This document shows, one piece after another, positions 8,442 through 17,780 of a DNA stretch of 64,000 bases; the first letter of the stretch is position 1, and every line of letters begins with the position of its first letter. The notes below the pieces were generated by a model. The model had not been told where the DNA came from, did not search any database, and saw nothing but the letters and a program-made list of their open reading frames with translations. This DNA is from Alphaproteobacteria bacterium 32-64-14 (lineage in GTDB: Bacteria > Pseudomonadota > Alphaproteobacteria > Caulobacterales > Hyphomonadaceae), in contig NCEM01000003.1 in NCBI GenBank assembly GCA_002280725.1, positions 1 through 64,000 on the forward strand. The letters are read 5' to 3'. Both the position numbers and the translations under genes were made by a program.

Positions 8442-9937
8442 GCGACGTTCTTGCCGAACATCATGCCGATGAACGCGCCCAGCTTCGGTGGCTGGCCCGT
8501 GCGTAGCAGCGTGGCCTGGAACAGGCGGCCGAGCAGGATCATCTCGATCACCACAAACACTGTCAGCATCGCACCCGTGCCCAGAACCTCCATCATCGAG
8601 ACGCCAGCCCCCATCCGCGCCAGCATGGCGAACGGCGTGTAGAGCGGTATCCAAGAGAGCACGACGGGAAATATCCCATTCGGCTGCTGCGCCACCGACA
8701 CCATCATGAACACCACGGGAAGCATGATGATCATGATCACCGGCATCAGATAGGACTGCGCATCTTGCAGTGAATTGGAGAGCGCGCCGATGGCGAGATA
8801 CAGCATCGATATAATGAGATAGCCCGCCACGAAGTAGAACAGCATGGCGAAGATCATCCACGGCTGGTCGAACGCCGCCAGCGATGGCTTCACGATATCC
8901 GCCACCACACCCTGCACCGAAAGGGCCGCGCCTACGGCTGCGCCAACCCACACGCCAAGGATGGTGAGCCCAATGGCGCCAAGGCCAATCAGCTTGCCGT
9001 GCATGAGTTGGGACGGGTGAACCGTCGCGAGGATCGATTCCAGCAGCTTGTTCGACCGCTCCTCGATCACGCCCTGCAGCATCATCGACCCCGTGGTCAT
9101 CACGGTCACCAGCAGCAGGTACACCATCGCCAGCGGCAGCACGGAGCGGATCACCATCTGCTCGCGCCCCGCGCCCTGCGGCGGCGCACTCAGCGTCAGG
9201 GGAACGGAAATGTTCGTGATGGCGGCCGCCTGTTCCGGCGCCAGTCCGCTCGCCTGCAGAGCCTTTGAGCGCACGACGCGCGTGATCTCGTTGCGCACAT
9301 TGTCCACCAGCGTCGGGTTCGGCGCGCCATTGGTCCACATGCGCACGGGCGAGTTCGCGCCCACGTCGGCAGGGATGTAGACGGCAAGCGACAAGGGCCG
9401 CTCGCCCTCGCTGGTCGCGATCTCGTCCTTCAGGAACGGCGCAAGCCCTTCCGCCAGCGCGTCCGGCCCGTTCGCCGCGCTAACGCCGGGCGGCAGCGCG
9501 GCCCGCGTGTAGCCCGGCTTGTCGATCTCGTACGCTGGCGCATCCTTCGGCGCGTGCGGCTTCACCATCGCAGCGGCGGCATCGATGCCGCCATCATCCA
9601 TGAACTGCTCGACCTGATCGTCCGAGAACCAGCGCTCACCCTTCGCCCACGCGGCGTCGGGATCGACCTTGCCCAGCTCCCACCGCTGCACATAGGCCGA
9701 GAAGGCCGACAGCTCCATGCGCTGGTAGTTCAGCTTCAGCCGGCGTTCGATCGCCTGCTCATACTCGCCCGATGCATCGACTATGACATAGGCGGACTCC
9801 AGCTGCGGCCTGAAAAATCGTCCGGCCACCTGCGAGATCCCGATCACCACCGGCAGAACCAGAAGCATGACCCAGAAGCCACGCGTGGACGCGATGGATT
9901 TGTACTCGCGCGCCGCGACCAGCAGGATGTTTCTCAT
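8438..9937 (-). CDS. ABC-2 type transporter permease (NatB/exporter-like)
   Basis: A 499-aa permease. One helix near residues 20-40 (WVMLLVLPVVIGIS) is followed by a large ~200-residue extracytoplasmic domain, then about five C-terminal helices with the family signature EERSNKLLESILATV. It starts at ATG 9937, overlapping the ATPase stop by 4 bp (ATGA), so the pair is translationally coupled. Likely an exporter; the cargo is unknown. Confidence 0.92.
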   Translation of the reverse strand: MRNILLVAAREYKSIASTRGFWVMLLVLPVVIGISQVAGRFFRPQLESAYVIVDASGEYEQAIERRLKLNYQRMELSAFSAYVQRWELGKVDPDAAWAKGERWFSDDQVEQFMDDGGIDAAAAMVKPHAPKDAPAYEIDKPGYTRAALPPGVSAANGPDALAEGLAPFLKDEIATSEGERPLSLAVYIPADVGANSPVRMWTNGAPNPTLVDNVRNEITRVVRSKALQASGLAPEQAAAITNISVPLTLSAPPQGAGREQMVIRSVLPLAMVYLLLVTVMTTGSMMLQGVIEERSNKLLESILATVHPSQLMHGKLIGLGAIGLTILGVWVGAAVGAALSVQGVVADIVKPSLAAFDQPWMIFAMLFYFVAGYLIISMLYLAIGALSNSLQDAQSYLMPVIMIIMLPVVFMMVSVAQQPNGIFPVVLSWIPLYTPFAMLARMGAGVSMMEVLGTGAMLTVFVVIEMILLGRLFQATLLRTGQPPKLGAFIGMMFGKNVA

Positions 9938-10851
9938 TGCACCGTCTCCTGCCCAGGTCCGACAAGGTGGATGAACACATCGTGCAGACTTGGCCTGTGG
10001 CTCTCGAAGCTGCGCAGCGCGAAGCCCTGCGCGGTGCACGCCTGCAGCAGATCGCCCGGCGCCACGCCCGGCTTCAGCGACACGTCCCACGCTGTCCATC
10101 CGACATTGGTTTCCCCGCGCTTAGCCGTCAGCACGCCGGGCAGGCTCGTGGGGTCGCCCTGCGCATCTATCCGCAGCCGGCCGGGCAGGGTGGCCCGCGC
10201 CTGTTCCTGCGTGCCCTCGAACACCTTGCGCCCGCGCGACAGCAACACGATGCGATCCGTCAACCTCTCGGCGTGCTGCATGATGTGGGTGGAGAACACG
10301 ACGGTCGATCCCGCCTCAGCCATCTCAAGCACCAGATCTTCCAGCACCTGCTGGTTCACCGGATCAAGGCCCGAGAACGGTTCGTCGAGGATAAGCAAGC
10401 GCGGCGCGTTCACCATCGCGGCGGCAACCTGCACTTTCTGCGACATGCCCTTCGACAGTTTCTCGACCATCGACTTGGTCCATTCCGAAAGGCCAAAGCG
10501 CTCGATCAGCCGCTCGGCTTCCTTCTTCGCCGATCCCGGCTCCATGCCCTTCAGGCGGCCAAAATAGACAATGGTGTCCAGCACGGTCATGCGCCGGTAG
10601 AGCCCGCGCTCTTCCGGCAGGAAGCCGATCTGCGAGGCGTTCTCCCGCCCCGGCTTGCGGCCCAGGATTTCGATGGCGCCCGATGTCGGACGAATGATGT
10701 CCAGCGCCATGCGCAGGCTCGTGGTCTTGCCCGCGCCATTGCCGCCGAGAAATCCGAAGATGCCGCCTTCGGGCACTTCGAACGAGAGATCATTGACCGC
10801 CGTGAACTCGCCAAAGCGCTTCACGACATGGTCGAGTTTGAGGATCGCCAT
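9934..10851 (-). CDS. ABC transporter ATP-binding protein (NatA-like)
   Basis: A 305-aa ATPase. Walker A GGNGAGKTT is near residue 36, the Q-loop GFLPEERGLYRRM near 75, the signature LSKGMSQKVQ near 130, and Walker B LLILDEPFSGLD just after. A C-terminal ~85-residue DUF4162-type extension is typical of NatA/CcmA-like exporters. It is coupled with the following permease gene; together they form an exporter. Confidence 0.94.
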   Translation of the reverse strand: MAILKLDHVVKRFGEFTAVNDLSFEVPEGGIFGFLGGNGAGKTTSLRMALDIIRPTSGAIEILGRKPGRENASQIGFLPEERGLYRRMTVLDTIVYFGRLKGMEPGSAKKEAERLIERFGLSEWTKSMVEKLSKGMSQKVQVAAAMVNAPRLLILDEPFSGLDPVNQQVLEDLVLEMAEAGSTVVFSTHIMQHAERLTDRIVLLSRGRKVFEGTQEQARATLPGRLRIDAQGDPTSLPGVLTAKRGETNVGWTAWDVSLKPGVAPGDLLQACTAQGFALRSFESHRPSLHDVFIHLVGPGQETVQ

Positions 10852-10956
10852 CTCTGCCCCGTCCGCCCGACCGTCTCTGCGGCCTTTGCTGCCGTATCAA
10901 AGCGGGTTGTGGCAGGCGAAAGGCGAGGGAGCAACTGGTGTGGCCTTTGCGGCCAT

Positions 10957-11196
10957 TCAGGTAGGCGAGCGAGTTGCTTCAATCGCCTTAAGCCAGTCTT
11001 CCCACATTGCCGGATCTAAAGGTGACCCATCGGCCCAGATTCCCGGTTCAATCCAGCTCAACAGCTTGACCATTGAGTCATACGGCTTGCCGTCGCGTTC
11101 CCAGAATGCATTCAGGAAGTGCCTGAGCGCCGCAAAGCCGTGATCAATCGAGATCGCCTCTTTGCCGCTTGAAGGATACTCGGAATCCGAACTCAT
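10957..11196 (-). CDS. Hypothetical acidic 79-aa protein
   Basis: 79 residues, mostly helical with many Trp and acidic residues (FWERDGKPYDSMVKLLSWIE, WEDWLKAIEA), no membrane segment and no recognised domain. CAGGGGG lies 7 bp before the ATG. It follows mlaF by 18 bp in the same direction. Codon use is more AT-rich than in its neighbours, which hints at an accessory gene. It could be an immunity-like or adaptor protein; this is not supported further. Confidence 0.6.
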   Translation of the reverse strand: MSSDSEYPSSGKEAISIDHGFAALRHFLNAFWERDGKPYDSMVKLLSWIEPGIWADGSPLDPAMWEDWLKAIEATRSPT

Positions 11197-11214
11197 TCAC
11201 GCCCCCTGCAAAAT

Positions 11215-11982
11215 TCAGATCGCCGGCTGGATCGGCCCCTCGGCGCGACCGTTCACGAACTGATCGATATGAGCGTTGCCGGAATTGTCGAGCGCCGACA
11301 CAGGTCCGCGCCAGATGATGCGGCCTTCGTGGAGCATGGCGACTTCATCCGCGATCTTCCGCACGCTGGCCATGTCGTGCGTGATGGTGATGGCGGCTGC
11401 CCCCAGCGCCTTCACCTGTTCGACGATCAGATTGTTCACCGCGTCCGCCGTGATCGGGTCGAGGCCCGTTGTTGGCTCGTCAAAGAAGATCAGCTCGGGC
11501 GAGGCGATAATTGCACGGGCCAGCGCCACGCGCTTCTGCATGCCGCCGGAAAGCTCCGCCGGGCGCAGGTCTGCGGCGGAGGCAGGCAGGCGAACTTTGG
11601 CCAGGGTTTCGATGGCGCGCTTCTTCGCGTCGCTGCGGCCCACGCCATCGCGATAGAGGAGCACGAACGCGACATTCTCCCAGACAGTCAGGCTATCGAA
11701 CAGCGCGCCGCCCTGGAACAGCATGCCTGTGCGCCGACGCATCGCCTCGATCGCCTTGCGTGAGTGTGCCGGTTCGCCATCGAAAAGGATCTCGCCCTTG
11801 TCAGGCGTCATCAGGCCAAGCGCACATTTGATGCTGACGGACTTGCCCGTGCCCGAGCCGCCGATGATGACCAGCGATTGGCCGGGCGCCACGGCGAGAT
11901 CAAAGCCACGCAGAACCTGCTTGGGTCCAAACGCCTTGTGGACGCCGATCATCTCGATGATGGGTGCGGATTTCACGATCAC
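11215..11982 (-). CDS. mlaF: Mla-type ABC transporter ATP-binding protein
   Basis: A 255-aa ATPase of the MlaF/Ttg2A type used in phospholipid transport between inner and outer membranes. Walker A GGSGTGKS is near residue 38, signature LSGGMQKRVALARA near 140, and Walker B LIFFDEPTTGLDP. It starts at GTG 11982, whose GTGA overlaps the mlaE stop. No MCE-domain gene (mlaD) follows; a 79-aa unknown gene does, so the substrate-binding part must be encoded elsewhere. Confidence 0.93.
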   Translation of the reverse strand: MIVKSAPIIEMIGVHKAFGPKQVLRGFDLAVAPGQSLVIIGGSGTGKSVSIKCALGLMTPDKGEILFDGEPAHSRKAIEAMRRRTGMLFQGGALFDSLTVWENVAFVLLYRDGVGRSDAKKRAIETLAKVRLPASAADLRPAELSGGMQKRVALARAIIASPELIFFDEPTTGLDPITADAVNNLIVEQVKALGAAAITITHDMASVRKIADEVAMLHEGRIIWRGPVSALDNSGNAHIDQFVNGRAEGPIQPAI

Positions 11983-12809
11983 AGCCCGATCCTCACGAAG
12001 ATGGAGGTGAGCACATAGTTGCTGGCGAGAATGAGCACCGCAGCGCCGACCACGGCCAGCGTCGCCGCGCGGCCAACGCCGCCCGCGCCGCCCTGCGAGC
12101 GGTCGCCCTGATAGCAGCCCATCAGCGTGATGATGCCGCCAAACACCGCCGCCTTGATCAGGCCCGACAGGATGTCGCCATCGGTCACGAACGACCACGA
12201 GTTGCGCAGGTAGAGCGAGCCATTGAAGTCAAGCGCGCCGACGGCCACCAGCCAACCGCCCATCACGCCGATGATGTCAGCGACCAGAACCAGCAGCGGC
12301 AGCATCAGCACGCCCGCAATCACGCGCGGCGCGTAGAGAAAGCGCTCCGGCTTTCCCGACAGCGTCAGCAGCGCATCAATCTGTTCGGTCACACGCATGG
12401 CGCCGATCTCGGCCGCGATGCCCGCGCTGACCCGCCCCGCCAGCATCAGGCCGGCGAGCACCGGCCCAAGCTCGCGCGTGATGCCCAGCACCACGATGTT
12501 GGGTACGAACTGCTCCGCGTTGAATCGCGACCCGCCCTGATAGATGTTGAGCGCGAGCGCTGCGCCGATGAACACGGCGGTAAGGCCGACGACGGGCAGG
12601 GAGTAATAGCCGATCTTCAGGCACTGGCGCAGAAGCTCGCGCAGATAGATCACGGGCGTCACGCAAGCGACCAGCACGCGCGCCGAGAATGTCGAAATGC
12701 GGCCGATCTCGCGGAACCCGCCGATCACCGTCCGCCCGATCAGGCGAAAGGGGCGCAACAGCGCGATATCCCGGGCCGGAGCGGGTGAGGTCACAGGGGA
12801 ACTTGTCAT
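11979..12809 (-). CDS. mlaE: MlaE-family ABC transporter permease
   Basis: A 276-aa permease with the YrbE/MlaE signatures YQGG..FGAEQ-like (NIYQGGSRFNAEQFV), LGITRELGPVLAGLMLAGRV and EIGAMRVTEQIDAL, plus about five hydrophobic helices. It is coupled by a 4-bp ATGA overlap to alr upstream and by GTGA to mlaF downstream. The predicted role is maintenance of outer-membrane lipid asymmetry. Confidence 0.94.
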   Translation of the reverse strand: MTSSPVTSPAPARDIALLRPFRLIGRTVIGGFREIGRISTFSARVLVACVTPVIYLRELLRQCLKIGYYSLPVVGLTAVFIGAALALNIYQGGSRFNAEQFVPNIVVLGITRELGPVLAGLMLAGRVSAGIAAEIGAMRVTEQIDALLTLSGKPERFLYAPRVIAGVLMLPLLVLVADIIGVMGGWLVAVGALDFNGSLYLRNSWSFVTDGDILSGLIKAAVFGGIITLMGCYQGDRSQGGAGGVGRAATLAVVGAAVLILASNYVLTSIFVRIGL

Positions 12810-13861
12810 TCGCCCCCCGAATAGCGGCGGTCGAGCCGGGCGCCCAGACCGGTCAGGACTTCGTAATCGATGGTGCCCATCTGGTTCGCTGCCTCTCCAG
12901 GCGGGATATTGGGTCCAAGGAACTCCACGTCATCCCCGGGGGACACGGAAAGTCCGGTCACGTCGATCACGATCAGGTCCATGGAGACGCGCCCGACGAT
13001 GGGGCGGGTCTCCCCTTGGACATGCGCCTTGCCCCGGTTCGAGGCCGCACGCAAGAAACCATCGGCATAGCCCAGACCCACGGTGGCAAGCTGGGTATTG
13101 GCCTTTGCCGTCCAGCTCTGGCCATAGCCCACGGTCTCGCCCTTTTTGATGTCGCGGACCTGAAGCACTGGGGCAGTCAGCGTGACGACGTTATGCGGGG
13201 GCGAGCCCTCGGTCGGCTTCGGTCCGCCGCCATAAAGGCCGATGCCCGGCCTGATCTCGTCGAAATGGAAGTCCGCGCCGAGGTATGCGCCGCCCGTCGC
13301 CGACAAGCTGCGCGGCACGCCGGGCCACAGGGCCGATGAGCGCTGGAAGGCCTCAAGCTGCTCCTTGTTGCGCGGGCTGTCTTCGTCGCCGCAGGCCAGA
13401 TGGCTGACCAGCTTGTGCGGCTTCGGCAGCATCTTCGCCGCCGCCGCCCAGTGCGCCTCAGACAGGCCGAGCCGGTTCATGCCGGTATCGACGTGCAGCG
13501 ACGCTGGGCGTGGGTTGATGTTGCCGCTCAGCCACATATCGATCTGTTCGAGATGGTTCAGCACCGGCACGAGCTGGTACATCGCAAACGCATCCATCGT
13601 GTCGCGTGTCGGTCCGTGAAACACATTGATCTCGGGCGTCGCGCCCAGGATGCGGCGCAGGGCCGATCCCTCCTGCGGCCAGGCCACGTAAAAGCGCGAA
13701 CATCCCGCCTTGGCCAGCGCCTTGGCCACAGGCTCCGCGCCCAGGCCATAGGCATCGGCCTTCACAACGGCGGCGGCATACGCATGGCCGGCGCGCCGCT
13801 GGAACATGCGCCAGTTGGCGACCAAGGCGTCGAGATCGATTTGAAGTCTGGGTCCAGCCAT
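12806..13861 (-). CDS. alr: Alanine racemase
   Basis: A 351-aa fold-type III PLP enzyme giving D-alanine for peptidoglycan. PLP Lys34 is in VVKADAYGLG, the conserved MNRLG motif is near 135-140, and the C-terminal beta-domain has VGYGQSW and VSMDL. The ATG at 13861 is preferred over a GTG six bases upstream. It lies between dnaB and mlaE, co-oriented, and is coupled to mlaE. Confidence 0.95.
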   Translation of the reverse strand: MAGPRLQIDLDALVANWRMFQRRAGHAYAAAVVKADAYGLGAEPVAKALAKAGCSRFYVAWPQEGSALRRILGATPEINVFHGPTRDTMDAFAMYQLVPVLNHLEQIDMWLSGNINPRPASLHVDTGMNRLGLSEAHWAAAAKMLPKPHKLVSHLACGDEDSPRNKEQLEAFQRSSALWPGVPRSLSATGGAYLGADFHFDEIRPGIGLYGGGPKPTEGSPPHNVVTLTAPVLQVRDIKKGETVGYGQSWTAKANTQLATVGLGYADGFLRAASNRGKAHVQGETRPIVGRVSMDLIVIDVTGLSVSPGDDVEFLGPNIPPGEAANQMGTIDYEVLTGLGARLDRRYSGGE

Positions 13862-13906
13862 CACCACTGGCTAGTCCGGATTCTGGGCAAGGTGAAGGCG
13901 CAAGGC

Positions 13907-15463
13907 CTATTCCTCGCCGTCCGGCAGGAAGGGTTTGTTCGCGCCCGAACCACCGCCTCCGCTTCCGACGCCAGAACCCCCGCCGCCACCCTGCCAGCCG
14001 GACTGGGCGCGGCCGGGCGTGTGGTCGAGGTTGGAGAACTTCACGCGCGCCGGGTTGAAGCCGACTTCCACCTTGCCGATGGGCCCGTGACGTTGCTTGG
14101 AGATGATGATCTCGGCGACGTTGAACTTCTGGGCCATCGCGTCCTTCCATTCCGCATGGCGCGGATCGGAAATATCGGGCTCCAGACGCTCGAGGTAATA
14201 GGCCTCGCGATAGATGAACATGACGACGTCGGCGTCCTGCTCGATCGAGCCGGATTCCCGCAGATCCGAAAGCTGAGGGCGCTTGTCTTCGCGTTGCTCC
14301 ACGGCTCGCGACAACTGCGATAGCGCGATGATCGGAATGGCCAGTTCCTTGGCAAGTGCTTTCAGCGACTTGGTGATCTCGGTCACTTCCTGCACACGGC
14401 CATCGGACTTGCGGCCTCCGCTCGACGTGATGAGCTGGAGGTAGTCGATGATCAGCAGGTCGAGACCCGATGTCCGCTGCAGCCTGCGCGCACGCGCGGC
14501 GAGTTGCGAGATCGAGATGCCGCCGGTGTCATCAATATAGAGCGGGATGCCCTCCATCTCTTCGGCGGCGTTGCGGATGCTTTCATAATCCTGGTGCGAC
14601 AGCTCGCCGCGGCGCATCTTGTCGGAAGGTACGCCCGATACGTCGGCGAGAATACGACTCGCCAGCTGGTCTGACGACATCTCGAGCGAGAAGAAGCCAA
14701 CGACGGCGCCTTCATCCGTCTTCATCTGGCCGTTGGAGCCCTGCGAGCGGCGGATGTTCTTGGCGGCGTAGTAGGCGATGTTGGTCGCGAGCGCCGTCTT
14801 GCCCATCGAGGGACGCGCCGCGAGGATCACCAGATCCGACTTGTGCAGGCCCCCAAGCTTGCGGTCGAGTTCGGTAAGGCCCGAAGGCACGCCCGCGATC
14901 TTGCCATCGCGCTTGAACGCGGCGGTCGCAGTTTCGATCGATGTCGTCAGCGCCGAGTTGAACGTCTTGAAGCCCTGCGCCCCCGCGCCGCGTTCAGCGA
15001 GCGAGAACAGCTTGCGCTCGGCGTCCTGGATCTGGATTTCGCCGGGCTCTTCCAGTTCGCCCCGGGCAGCCTTGGAGACCATTCCGGCGCCGATATCGAT
15101 CAGCTCGCGGCGCAGTGACAGATCATGCACCAGACGGGCGTAATCGATGATCTCGGGACCGAAGGCGGCCGAGTCCAGCAGGTCGGCCAGATAGCGGGCG
15201 CCGCCGATATCCACGAGCTTGCCGTCGCGCTCGAAGTGCTCCTTCAGGGTCACGCCGTCGGCCACGCGGCCATTGGAGATCATCCGGTCCAGCACTTCAA
15301 AAATGGTCTGGTTGGCGGGGGCATAGAAATCCCGCGGCTTCACAACGTCGGAGACACGCTGGTGAGCGTTGTTATCAAACAGGATAGCGCCCAGCACAGC
15401 CATTTCGGCCTGCAGGTTGTGCGGTGGGGCGATCTGCTGTGTGCTCTCGTGGTCCTTGGGCAT
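13907..15463 (-). CDS. dnaB: Replicative DNA helicase DnaB
   Basis: A 518-aa hexameric helicase of the replisome. It has an N-terminal DnaB domain (~15-115) and a RecA-like C-terminal domain with Walker A ARPSMGKTA near 220, Walker B LLIIDYLQLI and the DLRESGSIEQDAD motif. No intein interrupts it. The last ~30 residues are a Gly-rich tail ending in acidic residues. It heads the dnaB-alr-mlaEF unit and is divergent from lysS. Confidence 0.97.
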   Translation of the reverse strand: MPKDHESTQQIAPPHNLQAEMAVLGAILFDNNAHQRVSDVVKPRDFYAPANQTIFEVLDRMISNGRVADGVTLKEHFERDGKLVDIGGARYLADLLDSAAFGPEIIDYARLVHDLSLRRELIDIGAGMVSKAARGELEEPGEIQIQDAERKLFSLAERGAGAQGFKTFNSALTTSIETATAAFKRDGKIAGVPSGLTELDRKLGGLHKSDLVILAARPSMGKTALATNIAYYAAKNIRRSQGSNGQMKTDEGAVVGFFSLEMSSDQLASRILADVSGVPSDKMRRGELSHQDYESIRNAAEEMEGIPLYIDDTGGISISQLAARARRLQRTSGLDLLIIDYLQLITSSGGRKSDGRVQEVTEITKSLKALAKELAIPIIALSQLSRAVEQREDKRPQLSDLRESGSIEQDADVVMFIYREAYYLERLEPDISDPRHAEWKDAMAQKFNVAEIIISKQRHGPIGKVEVGFNPARVKFSNLDHTPGRAQSGWQGGGGGSGVGSGGGGSGANKPFLPDGEE

Positions 15464-15506
15464 GGGGGTTCAATAGGCCAAACAGCTCCCGGAATCGCGA
15501 CTTGAT

Positions 15507-15520
15507 TGTAGATATCTACA
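15507..15520. promoter_or_regulatory. 14-bp perfect palindrome between dnaB and lysS
   Basis: TGTAGATATCTACA is a perfect 14-bp palindrome, 44 bp before the dnaB start and about 100 bp before the lysS start. Its place in a divergent promoter region suggests a binding site for a dimeric regulator. The regulator is not identifiable. Confidence 0.4.
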
Positions 15521-15620
15521 GCTAGCTTGTCGCTGTGCATGGACAGCCCGGTTCAGGGGGAACCCCCAGTGCTTGACCCTTGTTTCTGCGACGCCTAGGC
15601 GATCTGACAGGAGTTTCATC

Positions 15621-17207
15621 ATGTCCGTCGCCGATATCGCGCAAGCCGCAAAAGCCTGGCCGTTCGAGCAGGCCCGCGAACTCAAGGCGCGCATCGAGAA
15701 GCTGGAGAAGGCGGGCCGCGCCAAGGACGCGCCGGTGATCTTCGAAACTGGATATGGTCCCTCCGGCCTGCCGCATATAGGTACGTTTGGCGAAGTCGTG
15801 CGCACCACCATGGTGCGCCGTGCGTTCGAAGCGCTGACCGCGGGCGCCTACAAGACGCGGCTGATCTGCGTGTCCGATGACATGGACGGCATGCGCAAGG
15901 TTCCGGATACGGTGCCGAACCCCGAGAAGCTGCACGCCTTCATGCAAAAGACGCTCACGACAGTGCCCGATCCCTTCGGCACGCACGAGAGTTATGGCGC
16001 TCACATGAACGCCCGCCTGCGCGCCTTCCTCGACAGCTTCGGCTTCGAGTACGAGTTTGCTTCGGCCACCGCGCTCTACAAATCAGGCCGGTTCGACGCA
16101 ATGCTGCTGCGCGCCGCCGAGAAGTACGATGACATCATGAAGGTGATGCTGCCCACGCTGGGCGACGAACGCCGCGAAACCTACTCGCCCTTCCTGCCGA
16201 TCTCTCCAACCACGGGGCGCGTGCTCTACGTGCCGATGAAGGCCGTCGATGCGAAGGCGGGTACGGTCACATTCGTCGATGAAAATGGCGAGGACACAAC
16301 TCTGCCGGTCACGGGCGGAAATGTGAAGCTGCAGTGGAAGCCGGACTTCGGCATGCGCTGGGCGGCCCTCGGCGTCGACTTCGAGATGTTCGGCAAGGAC
16401 CACCAGGCCAACGCGCCGATCTATTCCAAGATCTGCAAGATCCTGGGTGCAGAACCGCCGCAGCAATTCGTCTACGAGCTCTTCCTCGACGAAAAAGGCG
16501 AGAAGATTTCCAAGACCAAGGGCAATGGCATCTCGGTTGAGCAGTGGCTGGCCTACGCACCGGCGGAGAGCCTGTCGCTGTATCAGTGGCAAAAGCCGAA
16601 GACGGCCAAGAAGCTGTTCTTCGATGTGATCCCGAAGGCCGTGGACGAGTACCTCACCTTCCTCGACGCCTATCCCAAGCAGACGCCGGAACAGCAGCTC
16701 GAAAATCCTGCCTGGCACATCCATGGCGGCAAGCCGCCGGCGAAGTCATCGCCCGTGTCGTTCGCCATGCTGCTGAATCTCGTGTCCGCCGCCAACGCAT
16801 CGAACAAGGACGTGCTCTGGGGCTTCATCCGCCGCGAAGCGCCGAATGCTTCGCCTGAAACCGATCCGCTGCTAGATCAGATGGTTGGCTATGCGCTGAA
16901 ATACTACGCCGACTTCGTGAAGCCCACGAAGCAGTACCGCGCCCCTGACGAAAAGGAGCGCGCCGCGCTGGAAGACCTCGCGACCCGTCTCGAAAACTGG
17001 TATGGCGCACTCGATGGCGAGAGCCTGCAGACCATGGTGTTCGCTGTAGGGACCGAACACCAGTTCGAGCCGCTGCGTGCATGGTTCACCGCGATCTACG
17101 AGGTCTGCCTCGGCCAGAGCCAAGGCCCGCGCTTTGGCGGCTTCGTTGCGCTGTATGGCGTGAAGGAAAGCGCGCAGCTGATCCGGGACTCGCTGGCGCG
17201 GGGATAG
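15621..17207 (+). CDS. lysS: Lysyl-tRNA synthetase, class I (archaeal type)
   Basis: A 528-aa class I LysRS, unrelated in fold to the common class II enzyme. The HIGH-type motif is HIGT at residues 52-55 and the KMSKS-type motif is KISKTKGNG near 295. A C-terminal helical anticodon-binding domain follows. The ATG at 15621 has AGGAG 7 bp upstream. Class I LysRS is typical of archaea, spirochaetes and many alphaproteobacteria. It charges tRNA-Lys in the cytoplasm. Confidence 0.96.
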   Translation: MSVADIAQAAKAWPFEQARELKARIEKLEKAGRAKDAPVIFETGYGPSGLPHIGTFGEVVRTTMVRRAFEALTAGAYKTRLICVSDDMDGMRKVPDTVPNPEKLHAFMQKTLTTVPDPFGTHESYGAHMNARLRAFLDSFGFEYEFASATALYKSGRFDAMLLRAAEKYDDIMKVMLPTLGDERRETYSPFLPISPTTGRVLYVPMKAVDAKAGTVTFVDENGEDTTLPVTGGNVKLQWKPDFGMRWAALGVDFEMFGKDHQANAPIYSKICKILGAEPPQQFVYELFLDEKGEKISKTKGNGISVEQWLAYAPAESLSLYQWQKPKTAKKLFFDVIPKAVDEYLTFLDAYPKQTPEQQLENPAWHIHGGKPPAKSSPVSFAMLLNLVSAANASNKDVLWGFIRREAPNASPETDPLLDQMVGYALKYYADFVKPTKQYRAPDEKERAALEDLATRLENWYGALDGESLQTMVFAVGTEHQFEPLRAWFTAIYEVCLGQSQGPRFGGFVALYGVKESAQLIRDSLARG

Positions 17208-17221
17208 AGCGGGGCGCGCCG

Positions 17222-17315
17222 CATCCTTCGACAGGCTCAGGATGAGGCGATCTTCCGCCGGCGCTGCCCGATAGGCCTCATGGTGAGCCTGTCGAACCAC
17301 GAGGCCGTGCTCACC
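17222..17315. repeat. Dispersed CCTTCGACAGGCTCAGGATGAG repeat copy
   Basis: Between the stops of lysS and a convergent membrane protein gene. The words CATCCTTCGACAGGCTCAG and GGCCTCATGGTGAGCCTGTC, followed by AACCACGAGG, form an imperfect inverted repeat. The same vocabulary occurs at 131-270, 25069-25210 and 49418-49569. It may serve as a bidirectional terminator. Confidence 0.65.
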
Positions 17316-17320
17316 ATCGC

Positions 17321-17734
17321 CTAATCAAGCGCCAGCACCGAAAACACCAGCACCAGTCCGTGACACAGCACGGCTAGCGGCCCGAGCGTCAGCAGCAAGC
17401 GCGCCACTTTCGGCGCGCCACGGCGCGCGCGCTCGTACACCATCTCGATGCTGATCGCGGCAAAGGTCAGCAGCGCTGCAAAGCCGACCTTCATCCAGAA
17501 CATGGTCGTGAACGCGATGCCGGGCAGGGTGATGGCCATCACGAAGCCGGATGGCCACAGCAACACAAGCCCCACGATCGACAGCCGCGCGAACAGCGGA
17601 CCAACGCCGCGCACCGGGCCGCCCTTCTGCTTCTGGGCCGGCGGAGCCGCCACGAGCAGCGTGAGCCCGCCAAGGCTGCCGGTGGCGGCGAGCATCAGGC
17701 CGAGAAAATGGAAGATGGTGAGCGCCGCGGTCAT
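17321..17734 (-). CDS. Four-helix inner-membrane protein, unknown function
   Basis: A 137-aa protein with four hydrophobic segments (about residues 5-30, 48-70, 75-97 and 112-135) and a short basic cytosolic loop (ERARRGAPK). It resembles small integral proteins near the CopD/DUF2269 type only in general layout. Convergent with lysS across a repeat. No function assigned. Confidence 0.75.
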   Translation of the reverse strand: MTAALTIFHFLGLMLAATGSLGGLTLLVAAPPAQKQKGGPVRGVGPLFARLSIVGLVLLWPSGFVMAITLPGIAFTTMFWMKVGFAALLTFAAISIEMVYERARRGAPKVARLLLTLGPLAVLCHGLVLVFSVLALD

Positions 17735-17780
17735 TCGTTTCAGTGAATGCCAGCGCGCGGTTACCCGAAGGTTTCCGGCC

